Source: VXOI01 sp965216065 (lineage in GTDB: Bacteria; Chloroflexota; Dehalococcoidia; Lucifugimonadales; UBA3495). Taken from it: 64,000 nt of DNA. The stretch lies in NCBI GenBank assembly GCA_965216065.1, contig CBDCFB010000001.1, positions 310,001-374,000 on the forward strand, in the 5' to 3' direction. A program made the position numbers and the translations under genes. Of the stretch, positions 47,320-55,265 are shown in pieces. Below the pieces are notes generated by a model. It worked only from the letters and a program-made list of their open reading frames with translations, had not been told where the DNA came from and made no database searches. Position 1 is the first letter of the stretch, and each line of letters opens with the position of its first letter.

Positions 47320-48213
47320 ATGATTGGCATTCCGTCGCCCTCCGCAACCATGACACTCACCATGCACGACGGCGAGGTGATCGTCGTGCGACGACACGGA
47401 AACCCCGACGGTCCGCGCATTCTCTTCAGCCACGGCAACGGCCTGGCCGCGGACCTCTATCACCCGCTGTGGTCCGGGCTGACGGGCCGGTTCGACCTCT
47501 TCATCTACGACATACGGAATCACGGATGGAACCCTGTCGGCGACCGGCTGCACCACAACATTCCCAACTTCGTGCGGGACAGCAGACTCATTGTCGAGAG
47601 TATAGGCACCCGGTTCGGCCCAAAACCCCTCATCGGTGTGTTCCATTCCCTGTCGGCCGTGGTGTCCCTGCTGCATCAGGAGGAGGCCGACGGGTTCGCC
47701 GCCCTTGTGCTCTTCGACCCTCCTGTCAGCCACCTGGCGCACCCCGAAAGTTACCTCTGGAAACTGGGCGATAGCATGGCGGAAGGGGCCAGAAACCGGC
47801 AGGCGCACTTCGACAGCAGGGCCGAGTTCGCCGATAACATCAGGCGCTCCAAGTCTTTTCAATTGGTTCTGCCCGAGGTCCCCGACCTGATTGCCCGGAC
47901 AACGCTCCGGTCGACTCCTGCGGGCTTCGAGCTTTGTTGCCCACCTGGGTACGAAGCCCAGATTTACGAGTATATCTTCGCCTGGCGTCCCGAGACCTAT
48001 GATGTGGGGAACTGCCCTGTGCAGGTGATCGGAAGCGACCCAACCACACCATTCTCGTTCATGCCAGCCTCGGACCTCGGTACGATGATCCAGATCAACT
48101 ACGACTTCATACCGGATTCCAGCCACTTTCTTCCGCTGGAATACCCGGCTGTCTGCATCAGCGCCATGCTTGATTTCCTGGAGAGGAACGGCCTGTTGAA
48201 GCAGCGGGTCTGA
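47320..48213 (+). CDS. alpha/beta-hydrolase fold protein (297 aa)
   Basis: Start at 47320 (MIGIPSPSATMTLTMHDGE) with GGAGAGGG upstream. The fold's N-terminal strands and oxyanion turn are seen in RILFSHGNGLAADLYHPL. The nucleophile elbow is GVFHSLSAV, an altered GxSxG with Ser at about residue 112. The C-terminal His is in PDSSHFLPLE, and candidate acids lie in VIGSDPTTPF. No signal peptide is present, so it is cytosolic. Substrate unknown. It is monocistronic between the two-component pair and a convergent small gene. Confidence 0.75.
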   Translation: MIGIPSPSATMTLTMHDGEVIVVRRHGNPDGPRILFSHGNGLAADLYHPLWSGLTGRFDLFIYDIRNHGWNPVGDRLHHNIPNFVRDSRLIVESIGTRFGPKPLIGVFHSLSAVVSLLHQEEADGFAALVLFDPPVSHLAHPESYLWKLGDSMAEGARNRQAHFDSRAEFADNIRRSKSFQLVLPEVPDLIARTTLRSTPAGFELCCPPGYEAQIYEYIFAWRPETYDVGNCPVQVIGSDPTTPFSFMPASDLGTMIQINYDFIPDSSHFLPLEYPAVCISAMLDFLERNGLLKQRV

Positions 48214-48589
48214 CCGGCAGTTGCGAAGGGCCTCCGGGAGTCATTGGCAAGGGCCGGGTCAATTGATGCTCATATTCACAGTCTCCCGGAGATGTGCCCG
48301 CCGGACTGAAAGGAACCGGTCGAACTCCAGCGGAACGGGCCGGTGCATTCAGGACTGCGGACATCGCAACCCTCCCGGTGAGACGGGATATGAGGACCGG
48401 TGGATTCGGAGCGGCAGCTGGGGAACCGGGTAGCCCGGGGGACACCGGGTTCTCTATCTCCATCCGCACCGGCAGAGCAGAAAGCGGGGAACCAGGCGCC
48501 TGTCCGGTGCCGACAGGTTCCGTACCTGCGTGATGGCCTGCTCCACACGGTACATGGAACCGCCCGCTGGATTCCGTGCACAGTCCCCG
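48214..48589. other. no gene recognised (convergent intergenic region)
   Basis: Between the hydrolase and the minus-strand 105-aa gene. CTCCGGGAG near 48233 and CTCCCGGAG near 48286 form a distant inverted repeat. Open frames lack start signals. Confidence 0.45.
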
Positions 48590-48907
48590 CTACGGTGCTT
48601 CCTCCGGCATCCTCCCGCGGGGCGAATGCTCGTGTTCCGGGACGAAGGACCACTCCGGCAGCGCCTGGAGTCCCAGTTCCAGCAGCGGCCTCACGGCGGC
48701 GTCCAGGGTTGCCGCGGCTCTCACGGCGTCCAGATCCCGGCCATCGCCTTCGAACAGGATGGTCACTGTGACGGTGGCTCTTCCCTCGACGCGTTCGACC
48801 GGCCCGGCGATGATGGGTCCGAATATGATGGAGTCTCCGAATTCCCGCTGAAGGCTCTCCCTGCAAAGGACTTCAACTTTCTCTGCCAACTCCTCATTGG
48901 CCGTCAT
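48590..48907 (-). CDS. conserved-looking small protein (105 aa)
   Basis: Start ATG at 48907 with GGAGGAGAG about 5 bases upstream, a strong signal. The product MTANEELAEKVEVLCRESL has an alpha-beta pattern: REFGDSIIFGPIIAGP, then RATVTVTILFEGDGRDLDA and an acidic helix. It is soluble with no signal peptide. The GDSIIFGP and FEGD patterns recall small predicted companion proteins of toxin-antitoxin or nucleotidyltransferase loci, but no partner gene is adjacent. I cannot assign a function. Confidence 0.6.
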   Translation of the reverse strand: MTANEELAEKVEVLCRESLQREFGDSIIFGPIIAGPVERVEGRATVTVTILFEGDGRDLDAVRAAATLDAAVRPLLELGLQALPEWSFVPEHEHSPRGRMPEEAP

Positions 48908-49337
48908 ATCTCTCCTCCGCTCTGCTCCGTGCCGGACAGGTCCGGCGTCACGGGTTCAGCGGGGCATGGCCACGAATGAGCCTGCCGATTTCGCGGTCCA
49001 TCGCCGCATAGTCGTCAGCGACCATACGGCGGATCCCAGCCGCTGGTATCGTTCATGGCTCAGGTCGCCACGTCCCACTCTCCTCAGCACTGCCAGGGTG
49101 TCCCGATTTCTGTCCGCTCCCTGTCTGCCCAACTTGGTCCGGCTGCTTGGACCATGGCCTGACTGGGATTTCCATCCTGAGGCCCCAGGACACGCTGCTA
49201 GAGTTCTCAGACCGAGAGCGGATTTAGATCTGGCTACCCTGTCTCCCATCTCATTCGTGGGATTTCTGCGTGTGTTCCATGCCAAACACAGGCGACCTCG
49301 CCAAAGGGCGTGGCTTCCTGAAGTCTTGCACTCTCCT
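48908..49337. other. no gene recognised
   Basis: Upstream region of the 105-aa gene and approach to kinase module copy 6. Frames present lack start signals and familiar sequence. Confidence 0.45.
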
Positions 49338-50040
49338 TCGGTGTTTCGCTAGGTGAAAAGGGACAAATTGGCCTTTCTCTTTTGCTCACTGTTGAGCGAT
49401 CACTTTTCCTGGTCCGATTGATGCAGTGTGCTCGGGTAGCCGCTGAACGTGGTGGACGCCGCGGGATTGCGCGGCTGGAGGCGGAGGCATACGGTCTGTA
49501 ATGTCAGAGCGCATCCCAGATGGCGACTCGGGACCGGGAGCCTGGGCTTGCTGAGGGCCGGCGTGGGTACCATTCGGCAGTGGGTTGCGCCTGGCCCTGA
49601 CCGACCCGGACGTGGTCCCGTATACGGCGAGGGTCTCCGTCCGGGGTCGCTGGTTCGTCTGGCTGGCCCGTGTCTTGGAGCCAAGCCTCTGGTATCCCGG
49701 AGACACCTGATTCCTGCCCCTGTCCGTGCTGCCGGGGGGCTCAACGGCCTGGTGCACCACCGGCTACTGACCAACAGGCCCGCTCGTGGCGCTGGATGTT
49801 CCTCATGGGTGCTGCGGACATTACCCCGGCCACCACGGGCATCGGCATGGGTGGCGGATTCCGGCGTTTCATCTTCCCGGCCTACTATCCGGTCTTTGCC
49901 GTTTCTGCCGTGGTCTTCTGGCCCTCCCGGCTCAGCCTGGCTTGTACGACGGCTCAGTTGCCCAGGGAGCGGGGTCGCCGGCGCATGGAGGGCCCGGGGC
50001 GGGCTGCCCGGCGGGGCGTGGTGGACATTCAAGCAAAAAC
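49338..50040 (+). pseudogene. kinase module copy 6 (leader plus decayed kinase start)
   Basis: Leader TTTCGCTAGGTGAAAAGGGA followed by the same decayed kinase 5' region as copy 3; bases 49376-49975 are identical to 28116-28715 by eye. Beyond 49975 the two copies stay related for 60-70 bp but differ at many positions. No secreted-protein gene flanks this copy on the left. Confidence 0.8.
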
Positions 50041-50141
50041 ACCCGCCCGGGAGACAGGGCCCAAGCCACAGTCCAGCGAACGGGGGGTGATTACCCTTTG
50101 GGAGTAACGTTGTGGCCTTCGGTCGTCAACGGTTGGCAGGC

Positions 50142-50199
50142 GGGGCCCGTTCTGCCCCCGGGTTACGTCCGGCGGTCAGAAGACCGGTTGTGCGAACCG
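50142..50199. repeat. 58-bp repeat with two small hairpins, copy A
   Basis: Shared with 59210-59268 at about 95% identity. It contains CGGTCAGAAGACCG and CGGTTGTGCGAACCG in tandem, both able to form short stems. In both places recombinase fragments are adjacent. Confidence 0.7.
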
Positions 50200-50345
50200 C
50201 GGTCTCCACGCCTGGACCACCGGCGCTGCTGGATGACGCAATTGATGCCATCATGGCAACGGCCCGGTCACCCAGGGAGCGGTATCGCCGGGCTATGGTG
50301 GACATCGCCCTGGTCCTGGTGCTGCGGGGCTGTGGTCTTCGCCCG
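50200..50345 (+). pseudogene. tyrosine recombinase middle fragment
   Basis: The frame reads LLDDAIDAIMATARSPRERY, RRAMVDIALVLVLRGCGLR, matching the start of the catalytic domain in phage-type integrases, with the first catalytic Arg near the end. Both flanking domains are missing. A related catalytic fragment is on the minus strand at 28820-29250. Bases 50346-50651 show no gene. Confidence 0.55.
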
Positions 50346-50651
50346 CTCGGAGGCTGCCGTCCCCGTCAGGCCCGACCCGGCCCCAAGCGCCGTCCAGCAC
50401 AACCACGAGGTCGAACTCCAACTCATTGGCGAGGTGGGCGTTGAGCAACAGCCACCGCAACGGTGAATCGAGTTATGAGCGTCGCCAGCGCTGCCGAAGA
50501 CGAAGCCATGGACACCGTTGGGGGATCTCCGCCCGCTGATTCAGTTCACGCCCAACTGCCTGGCTATCCCCGTGCTGAATACCGTAAATGGTAATATCCC
50601 GTTACGGTCGCCGGTCTTGTTAACCAAATATTAGGCTGGGAGGGGATGCTC

Positions 50652-53081
50652 ATGAAAACCGCAAACTTGGCGGTTCCGGCAGATCAATTGCGCTACCGGT
50701 GCGACCCGGACAGCTTGGGATTTTCGACCACCGACGAAGTCCCTCCCCTGGAGGGGATGATCGGCCAGGAGCGGGCACTGAGCGCTCTTGAACTGGCGCT
50801 GGACATAACGGAACCCGGCTTCAACCTCTTCATCTCCGGACCGCCCGGCTCGGGCCGCAGCACCGCGCTGCGAGGTCACCTGGAACTACTGTCAATCCAC
50901 AAGCCCATCCCCCCGGACTGGGGCTACGTTCACAACTTCCAGGACCCGTCCCAGCCGGTGCCCATCACTCTGCCCTGCGGGTGGATGCGCGAATTGGCCG
51001 CCGACATGCAGGAAATGGTGGATACGATCCGCCGTGAAGTGCCTGGAGTATTTGAGAGCGATGACTATACGCAGCGGATGGAAACCGCCGTGCAGGACCT
51101 TCGAGCCCGGCGTCAGGACGCGATGACGGCCATGAACAAAGCCGCGGCGGAGGCCGGGTATTTCCTGGGCTCGTCGCCCGCCGGCATAACCCCGGTGCCT
51201 ATGCGGGATGGTCAACCCCTGACCCCGGAGGCTTACGCCGCGCTGCCCGAAACGGAACGGGTGCAGTTCCAACAGCGTGCCGAGGAGTTGCAGCAGTCGA
51301 TCAGCCGGACGCTGGCCGACATTCGCCAGTTGGGCAAAGCCGCGGCGGAAGAGGCCAGGGAAGTGGACACGGAGATAGTCCGCTTCACCCTTACGCCCAT
51401 CGTTGACGAGCTCCAGCAGAAGTATGGCGCGTTTCCCGAAGTGGCAGCCCACCTGGAGCGGGTGCAGGAGGACTTGGTGGAGAACCTGGACTTACTCAAG
51501 CCGTCGGAAACATCGTCCGGTTCGTCCACGAGCCCAGCGACGGACCAGGAGGCCTTTGTTCGCTACCAGGTCAATGACCTGGTGGACAACACCAGCTGTG
51601 AAAGCGCTCCCGTCGTTTTTGAGAACAACCCCACCTACTACAACCTGTTCGGCCGCATCGACTACGTGGCAAGGATGGGCACTCTGAACACCAACCACAC
51701 CATGGTCAAGGCAGGCGCCATCCATCAAGCCAACGGCGGGTATCTCATCCTGCAAGCGCGGGACCTGCTGGCCAGCCCCCTGGCCTGGCAGACCCTGAAG
51801 AGAACGCTCCAAAGCGGCGAAACACGAATTGAAAACATGGGTGATCAGTTAAGCCAGGTGCCGTCCGCCACGCTGCGCCCCAAGCCCATCCCGGTGAACG
51901 CCAAGGTCATTGTTATTGGCACTCCCGATGTCTTGGCCATGCTGCAAACGGTTGACGAGGACTTTGGCCGCTTTTTCAAGGTGATCGCTCAATTCGATAC
52001 CCAGATGGACCGGACGCCGGAGAACATCGTCAAGTACGCTAGCTTTGTGGCGGCACGCTGCCAGAGAGAACACGGCAGGTCCTTCGACAAATCAGCGGTG
52101 GCGAGCATCATTGAATACTCGAGCCGGCTGGCCGAGCACCAAGAGAAGCTGACCACGCGGTTTCTGGAAGTGTCGGACATCATCACCGAGGCCAAATACT
52201 GGGCTACCTCAGCCCAGGACAGCCTTGTGACGGACGCCCATGTCACGAAGGCCATTGAGCAACGCCGCTTCCGGGCCAGTTTGATGGAGGATCGCATCCA
52301 GGAACTGATCGAGGACGGCACCATACGAATTTCCACCGATGGTGAAAATGTGGGCCAAGTCAACGGCCTGGCGATTCTGGCCTCTCGAGAGTCCAGCTTC
52401 GGCAAGCCCAGCCGCATTACGGCGCGCGTGTCCCTGGGCCAGGGTCAACTGGTGAACGTGGAGCGGGAGACCAAGCTGAGCGGCCGGATCCACGACAAAG
52501 GCTTTCTGGCGCTCACGGGTTATTTGCGCGGCAAGTATGGCCTGGACAAACCTCTGTCGCTGAACGCCAGCATCAGCTTTGAGCAGAGCTACAGCGAGGT
52601 GGACGGCGACAGCGCATCTTCCACGGAACTCTACGCCCTGCTGTCCGCTATATCCAGGCTCCCCTTGGCCCAGGGAATCGGCGTCACCGGCTCCGTGAAC
52701 CAGAATGGGGACGTCCAGGCCATTGGCGGCGCCACTCAGAAAATCGAGGGGTTTTACGAGGTTTGTAAAGCCCAAGGGCTGACGGGCAGGCAGGGTGTGA
52801 TGGTGCCGCGCGACAACCTGAAACACATCAACCTGAACGATGAAGTGGTGGAGGCGGTGAAAGCGGGGCAGTTCCAAGTGTACGCTATTGCCTCGGTGGA
52901 CGAAGGCATCGAGACTCTGACGGGAGTTCCCGCGGGAGTAAAGCAGGAAGATGGGGAGTACCCTGAAGGAACCGTGCATTACCTGGTGGAGCTAAGGCTG
53001 CGGGAAATGGCGCAAGCTGCACGGAAGTTTGCCTCTGCCGGATCAGCGTCGCAAAACCGGGATGCGCTCCCAGACGGATAA
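50652..53081 (+). CDS. Lon-like ATP-dependent protease, AAA_32 type (809 aa)
   Basis: Start at 50652 (MKTANLAVPADQLRYRC) because GGGAGGGG lies 6-8 bases upstream; an ATG at 50646 is too close. The P-loop reads FISGPPGSGRSTAL with Arg for the usual Lys. The long coiled insertion (about 110-290) is typical of the family. GAIHQANGGYLILQARDLL occupies the Walker B position without the usual acid. The Lon peptidase domain is complete: catalytic Ser in VDGDSASSTELYALLS and Lys in IGGATQKIEGFYE. Members degrade proteins in the cytosol; regulators are unknown. It appears monocistronic and faces an IS701 element downstream. Confidence 0.85.
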   Translation: MKTANLAVPADQLRYRCDPDSLGFSTTDEVPPLEGMIGQERALSALELALDITEPGFNLFISGPPGSGRSTALRGHLELLSIHKPIPPDWGYVHNFQDPSQPVPITLPCGWMRELAADMQEMVDTIRREVPGVFESDDYTQRMETAVQDLRARRQDAMTAMNKAAAEAGYFLGSSPAGITPVPMRDGQPLTPEAYAALPETERVQFQQRAEELQQSISRTLADIRQLGKAAAEEAREVDTEIVRFTLTPIVDELQQKYGAFPEVAAHLERVQEDLVENLDLLKPSETSSGSSTSPATDQEAFVRYQVNDLVDNTSCESAPVVFENNPTYYNLFGRIDYVARMGTLNTNHTMVKAGAIHQANGGYLILQARDLLASPLAWQTLKRTLQSGETRIENMGDQLSQVPSATLRPKPIPVNAKVIVIGTPDVLAMLQTVDEDFGRFFKVIAQFDTQMDRTPENIVKYASFVAARCQREHGRSFDKSAVASIIEYSSRLAEHQEKLTTRFLEVSDIITEAKYWATSAQDSLVTDAHVTKAIEQRRFRASLMEDRIQELIEDGTIRISTDGENVGQVNGLAILASRESSFGKPSRITARVSLGQGQLVNVERETKLSGRIHDKGFLALTGYLRGKYGLDKPLSLNASISFEQSYSEVDGDSASSTELYALLSAISRLPLAQGIGVTGSVNQNGDVQAIGGATQKIEGFYEVCKAQGLTGRQGVMVPRDNLKHINLNDEVVEAVKAGQFQVYAIASVDEGIETLTGVPAGVKQEDGEYPEGTVHYLVELRLREMAQAARKFASAGSASQNRDALPDG

Positions 53082-53356
53082 GCCAGCCTGATCCGGTCGG
53101 TCGACCAGTACCAATCGGAAACCAAAATGCCGGTGAGCCGCAGCAGGGTTGGCTGGTCGTTGCGATTTGACGTACACCTACCCTTGACACTTTGCTGGTT
53201 GCCGAACACCTCCAGCTCCAGCGTGGCATCCCGCTCAGGTCTGGCAGTGCTTCACCAGGTAGTGATAAGGAAGTAGTGATAAGGGTTTTTCGGAAAGGCC
53301 GGAGGGTTGAACCTGAGGGTGTCAACTCCCGGCGGCTACAACAGCCGCAGCTGCGG

Positions 53357-53402
53357 ACTAGTACTACAGTCTCACTTTAGGCAGGCGGCGGTTGTAGTGG
53401 CA
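53357..53402. repeat. left 46-bp inverted repeat of the IS701-type element
   Basis: ACTAGTACTACAGTCTCACT onward is a perfect inverted copy of 55208-55253. It includes the CTAG target tetranucleotide. Confidence 0.9.
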
Positions 53403-53745
53403 ACGAGGAGGTGAGGCCAGGGTCAAATGAGGCGGTTGGCTTTCCGTCCCTAATGGCCGATAGCAAATGCAGCTCATCCCCGATCTCGTCGAAGATGGAG
53501 TCAAAGACACCGGTGGCGACCCAACGCCGGAATCGCCGATACACGGTGTCCCACTTACCAAACACTTCCGGCAAGTCTCGCCAAGGAGCACCAGTTCTGC
53601 AAATCCAGATCATCCCCTCCAACGACATGCGGTTGTCGTTGCCGTTCCTGCCCGGCTTACCCGGTCCTCCGGGCAAAATCGGTTCGATGAGGTTCCATTG
53701 TCGGTCACTCAAAGTGAGAATCACTTCCAAAAAGGGCCACTCCCC
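53377..53745 (-). pseudogene. IS5-type orfA fragment
   Basis: The minus strand encodes VILTLSDRQWNLIEPILPG, MIWICRTGAPWRDLPEVFGK and WDTVYRRFRRWVATGVFDSI, the conserved first half of IS5/IS427-group transposases. After about 85 residues it diverges and stops in the IS701 end. No DDE residues are present. A hairpin (GGGGTGTG/CACACCCC, 53835-53862) lies between it and the IS701 gene. Confidence 0.75.
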
Positions 53746-53899
53746 ACACCACGTGGCTATGAAGTAATTGTACCCATGGCGGAAATGATTTTCATCGAGG
53801 ATATCAATGGCTAAGTGCCGAACACCATAAGGGGTGTGAGCATTCAAGACCACACACCCCAAAACAGATAGAATCGAGCCGGTTCTTTGTTGATGAGGT

Positions 53900-55246
53900 G
53901 TGGCGGTGGTTGTTGGAAGAAACGAGGTGGCGGAGGTGGAACGGTGGGCCGATGGCATAGAGGGGATGCACCAGTGCATCGCGGAAAGGTTTCGACGGCC
54001 GGAGCCGCGCCGGCGGGTTCTGGACTATCTGCGTGGTCTGCTCAGTCCAGTGGAGCGTAAGAACGGCTGGCAACTGGCGGAGCACGTTGGCGACGCCACT
54101 CCCGCCGGCATGCAGCGCCTATTGTCCCAGTACCGCTGGGACGCGGACCTGGTTCGTGATGACTTGAAAAGCTACGTCGTGGAGCATCTGGCCGACGCTG
54201 ACGCAGTGTTGGTGGTGGACGAAACTGGATTCCTCAAGAAAGGAGACAAGTCGGTTGGGGTACAGCGGCAGTACAGCGGGACAGCAGGCCGGATCAAAAA
54301 CTGTCAGGTTGGAGTATTCCTGGCCTATGCCAGTGCCAGTGCCAGAACCTTGCTGGACCGGGAATTGTACCTGCCCCAAGTGTGGGCGGAGAACTGGGAT
54401 CGGCGTCAGGAGGCTGGGGTGCCGGAGGGCGTCAGCTTTCACACCAAGGGCCAACTGGCGCAACTGATGCTGCAGCGGGCGGTGGAATCGGGAGTATCCT
54501 TCGCTTGGGTTGCCGGGGATGAAGTCTACGGCAATGATCGCAAGCTGCGACTGTGGCTGGAGCGATTGGACGTTCCTCACGTGCTGGCAATCAAGAGCAC
54601 CGAGAAGCTCTGGGCTTCGACGAGAAGGGACCCCGTCAGATTCGGGCTGACAGTCTCGTGTCGCAAGTTGACGTAGCTGGTTGGAGCACGATCAGCACGG
54701 GCGACGGTGCCAAGGGACCCAGGGTCTACGACTGGACCACGGTGAAGATACGACCTCTACAGGAGTCGGCCAAAGGCTACTGGCTCTTGGCCCGCCGCAG
54801 CATTGCCAAACCTACAGAGTTGGCTTACTACGTGTGCTTTGGCCCAGCGGGAACAACCTTGGCGGATCTGGCCAGGGTGGCCGGAACCCGTTGGGCCATC
54901 GAGGAATGCTTTGAGGAGGCCAAGGGAGAGGTAGGGCTGGGCGAGTACGAGGTCCGTCGTTGGGATGGCTGGTACCGGCACATAACGCTGGCCATGCTGG
55001 CCCATGCCTATCTGACGGTAATCAGACATCAGGCACTGGAGCAGGGGGAAAAGGGGCCACTACGGTCCCGATGAAGAGCTGATTCCCATAACTGTACCGG
55101 AGGTGCGCCGACTACTCACCCGTCTCGTATGGACGGAAAGACAGCCGCCTGATTTGATACTGTATTGGTCGTGGTGGAGGAGACGCCACCAAGCCAGATC
55201 CCGACAATGCCACTACAACCGCCGCCTGCCTAAAGTGAGACTGTAG
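53900..55246 (+). pseudogene. IS701-family transposase, two frameshifts
   Basis: GTG start (VVGRNEVAEVERWADGIEGM is near the N-terminus). Catalytic Asp residues are in VLVVDETGFLKKGDKSVGVQ and VAGDEVYGND. After a one-base frame change near 54612, DEKGPRQIRADSLVSQ and the Glu-bearing IEECFEEAKGEVGLGEYEVR follow. A second frame change near 55050 precedes VPEVRRLLTRLVW and WRRRHQARSRQCHYNRR, the usual C-terminus, ending in the right inverted repeat. All parts are present, so the inactivation is recent. Confidence 0.8.
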
Positions 55247-55253
55247 TACTAGT
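55208..55253. repeat. right 46-bp inverted repeat of the IS701-type element
   Basis: Exact inverted copy of 53357-53402; encodes the last residues of the transposase (CHYNRRLPKVRL). Confidence 0.9.
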
Positions 55254-55265
55254 AGAGAAACCGCT

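Larger units (their letters stand above)
53362..55248 (+). mobile_element. IS701-family element carrying an IS5-type fragment
   Basis: CTAG flanks both ends (53358-53361 and 55249-55252), the YTAR-type target of IS701. Terminal inverted repeats of at least 41 bp lie inside. The right end overlaps the transposase C-terminus. Between the left end and the IS701 transposase lies an oppositely oriented IS5-type orfA fragment, so the element is a composite. It inserted 13 bp before the GTG of the permease at 55266. Confidence 0.8.

Noticed and set aside
47074..48126. 350-codon minus-strand open frame
   Set aside because: Antisense to the alpha/beta hydrolase, which has a recognisable fold and a good ribosome-binding site.
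53252..53280. double GTAGTGATAAGG upstream of the IS701 element
   Set aside because: Only two 13-14 bp copies, no palindrome or conserved partner; too little to call an operator.
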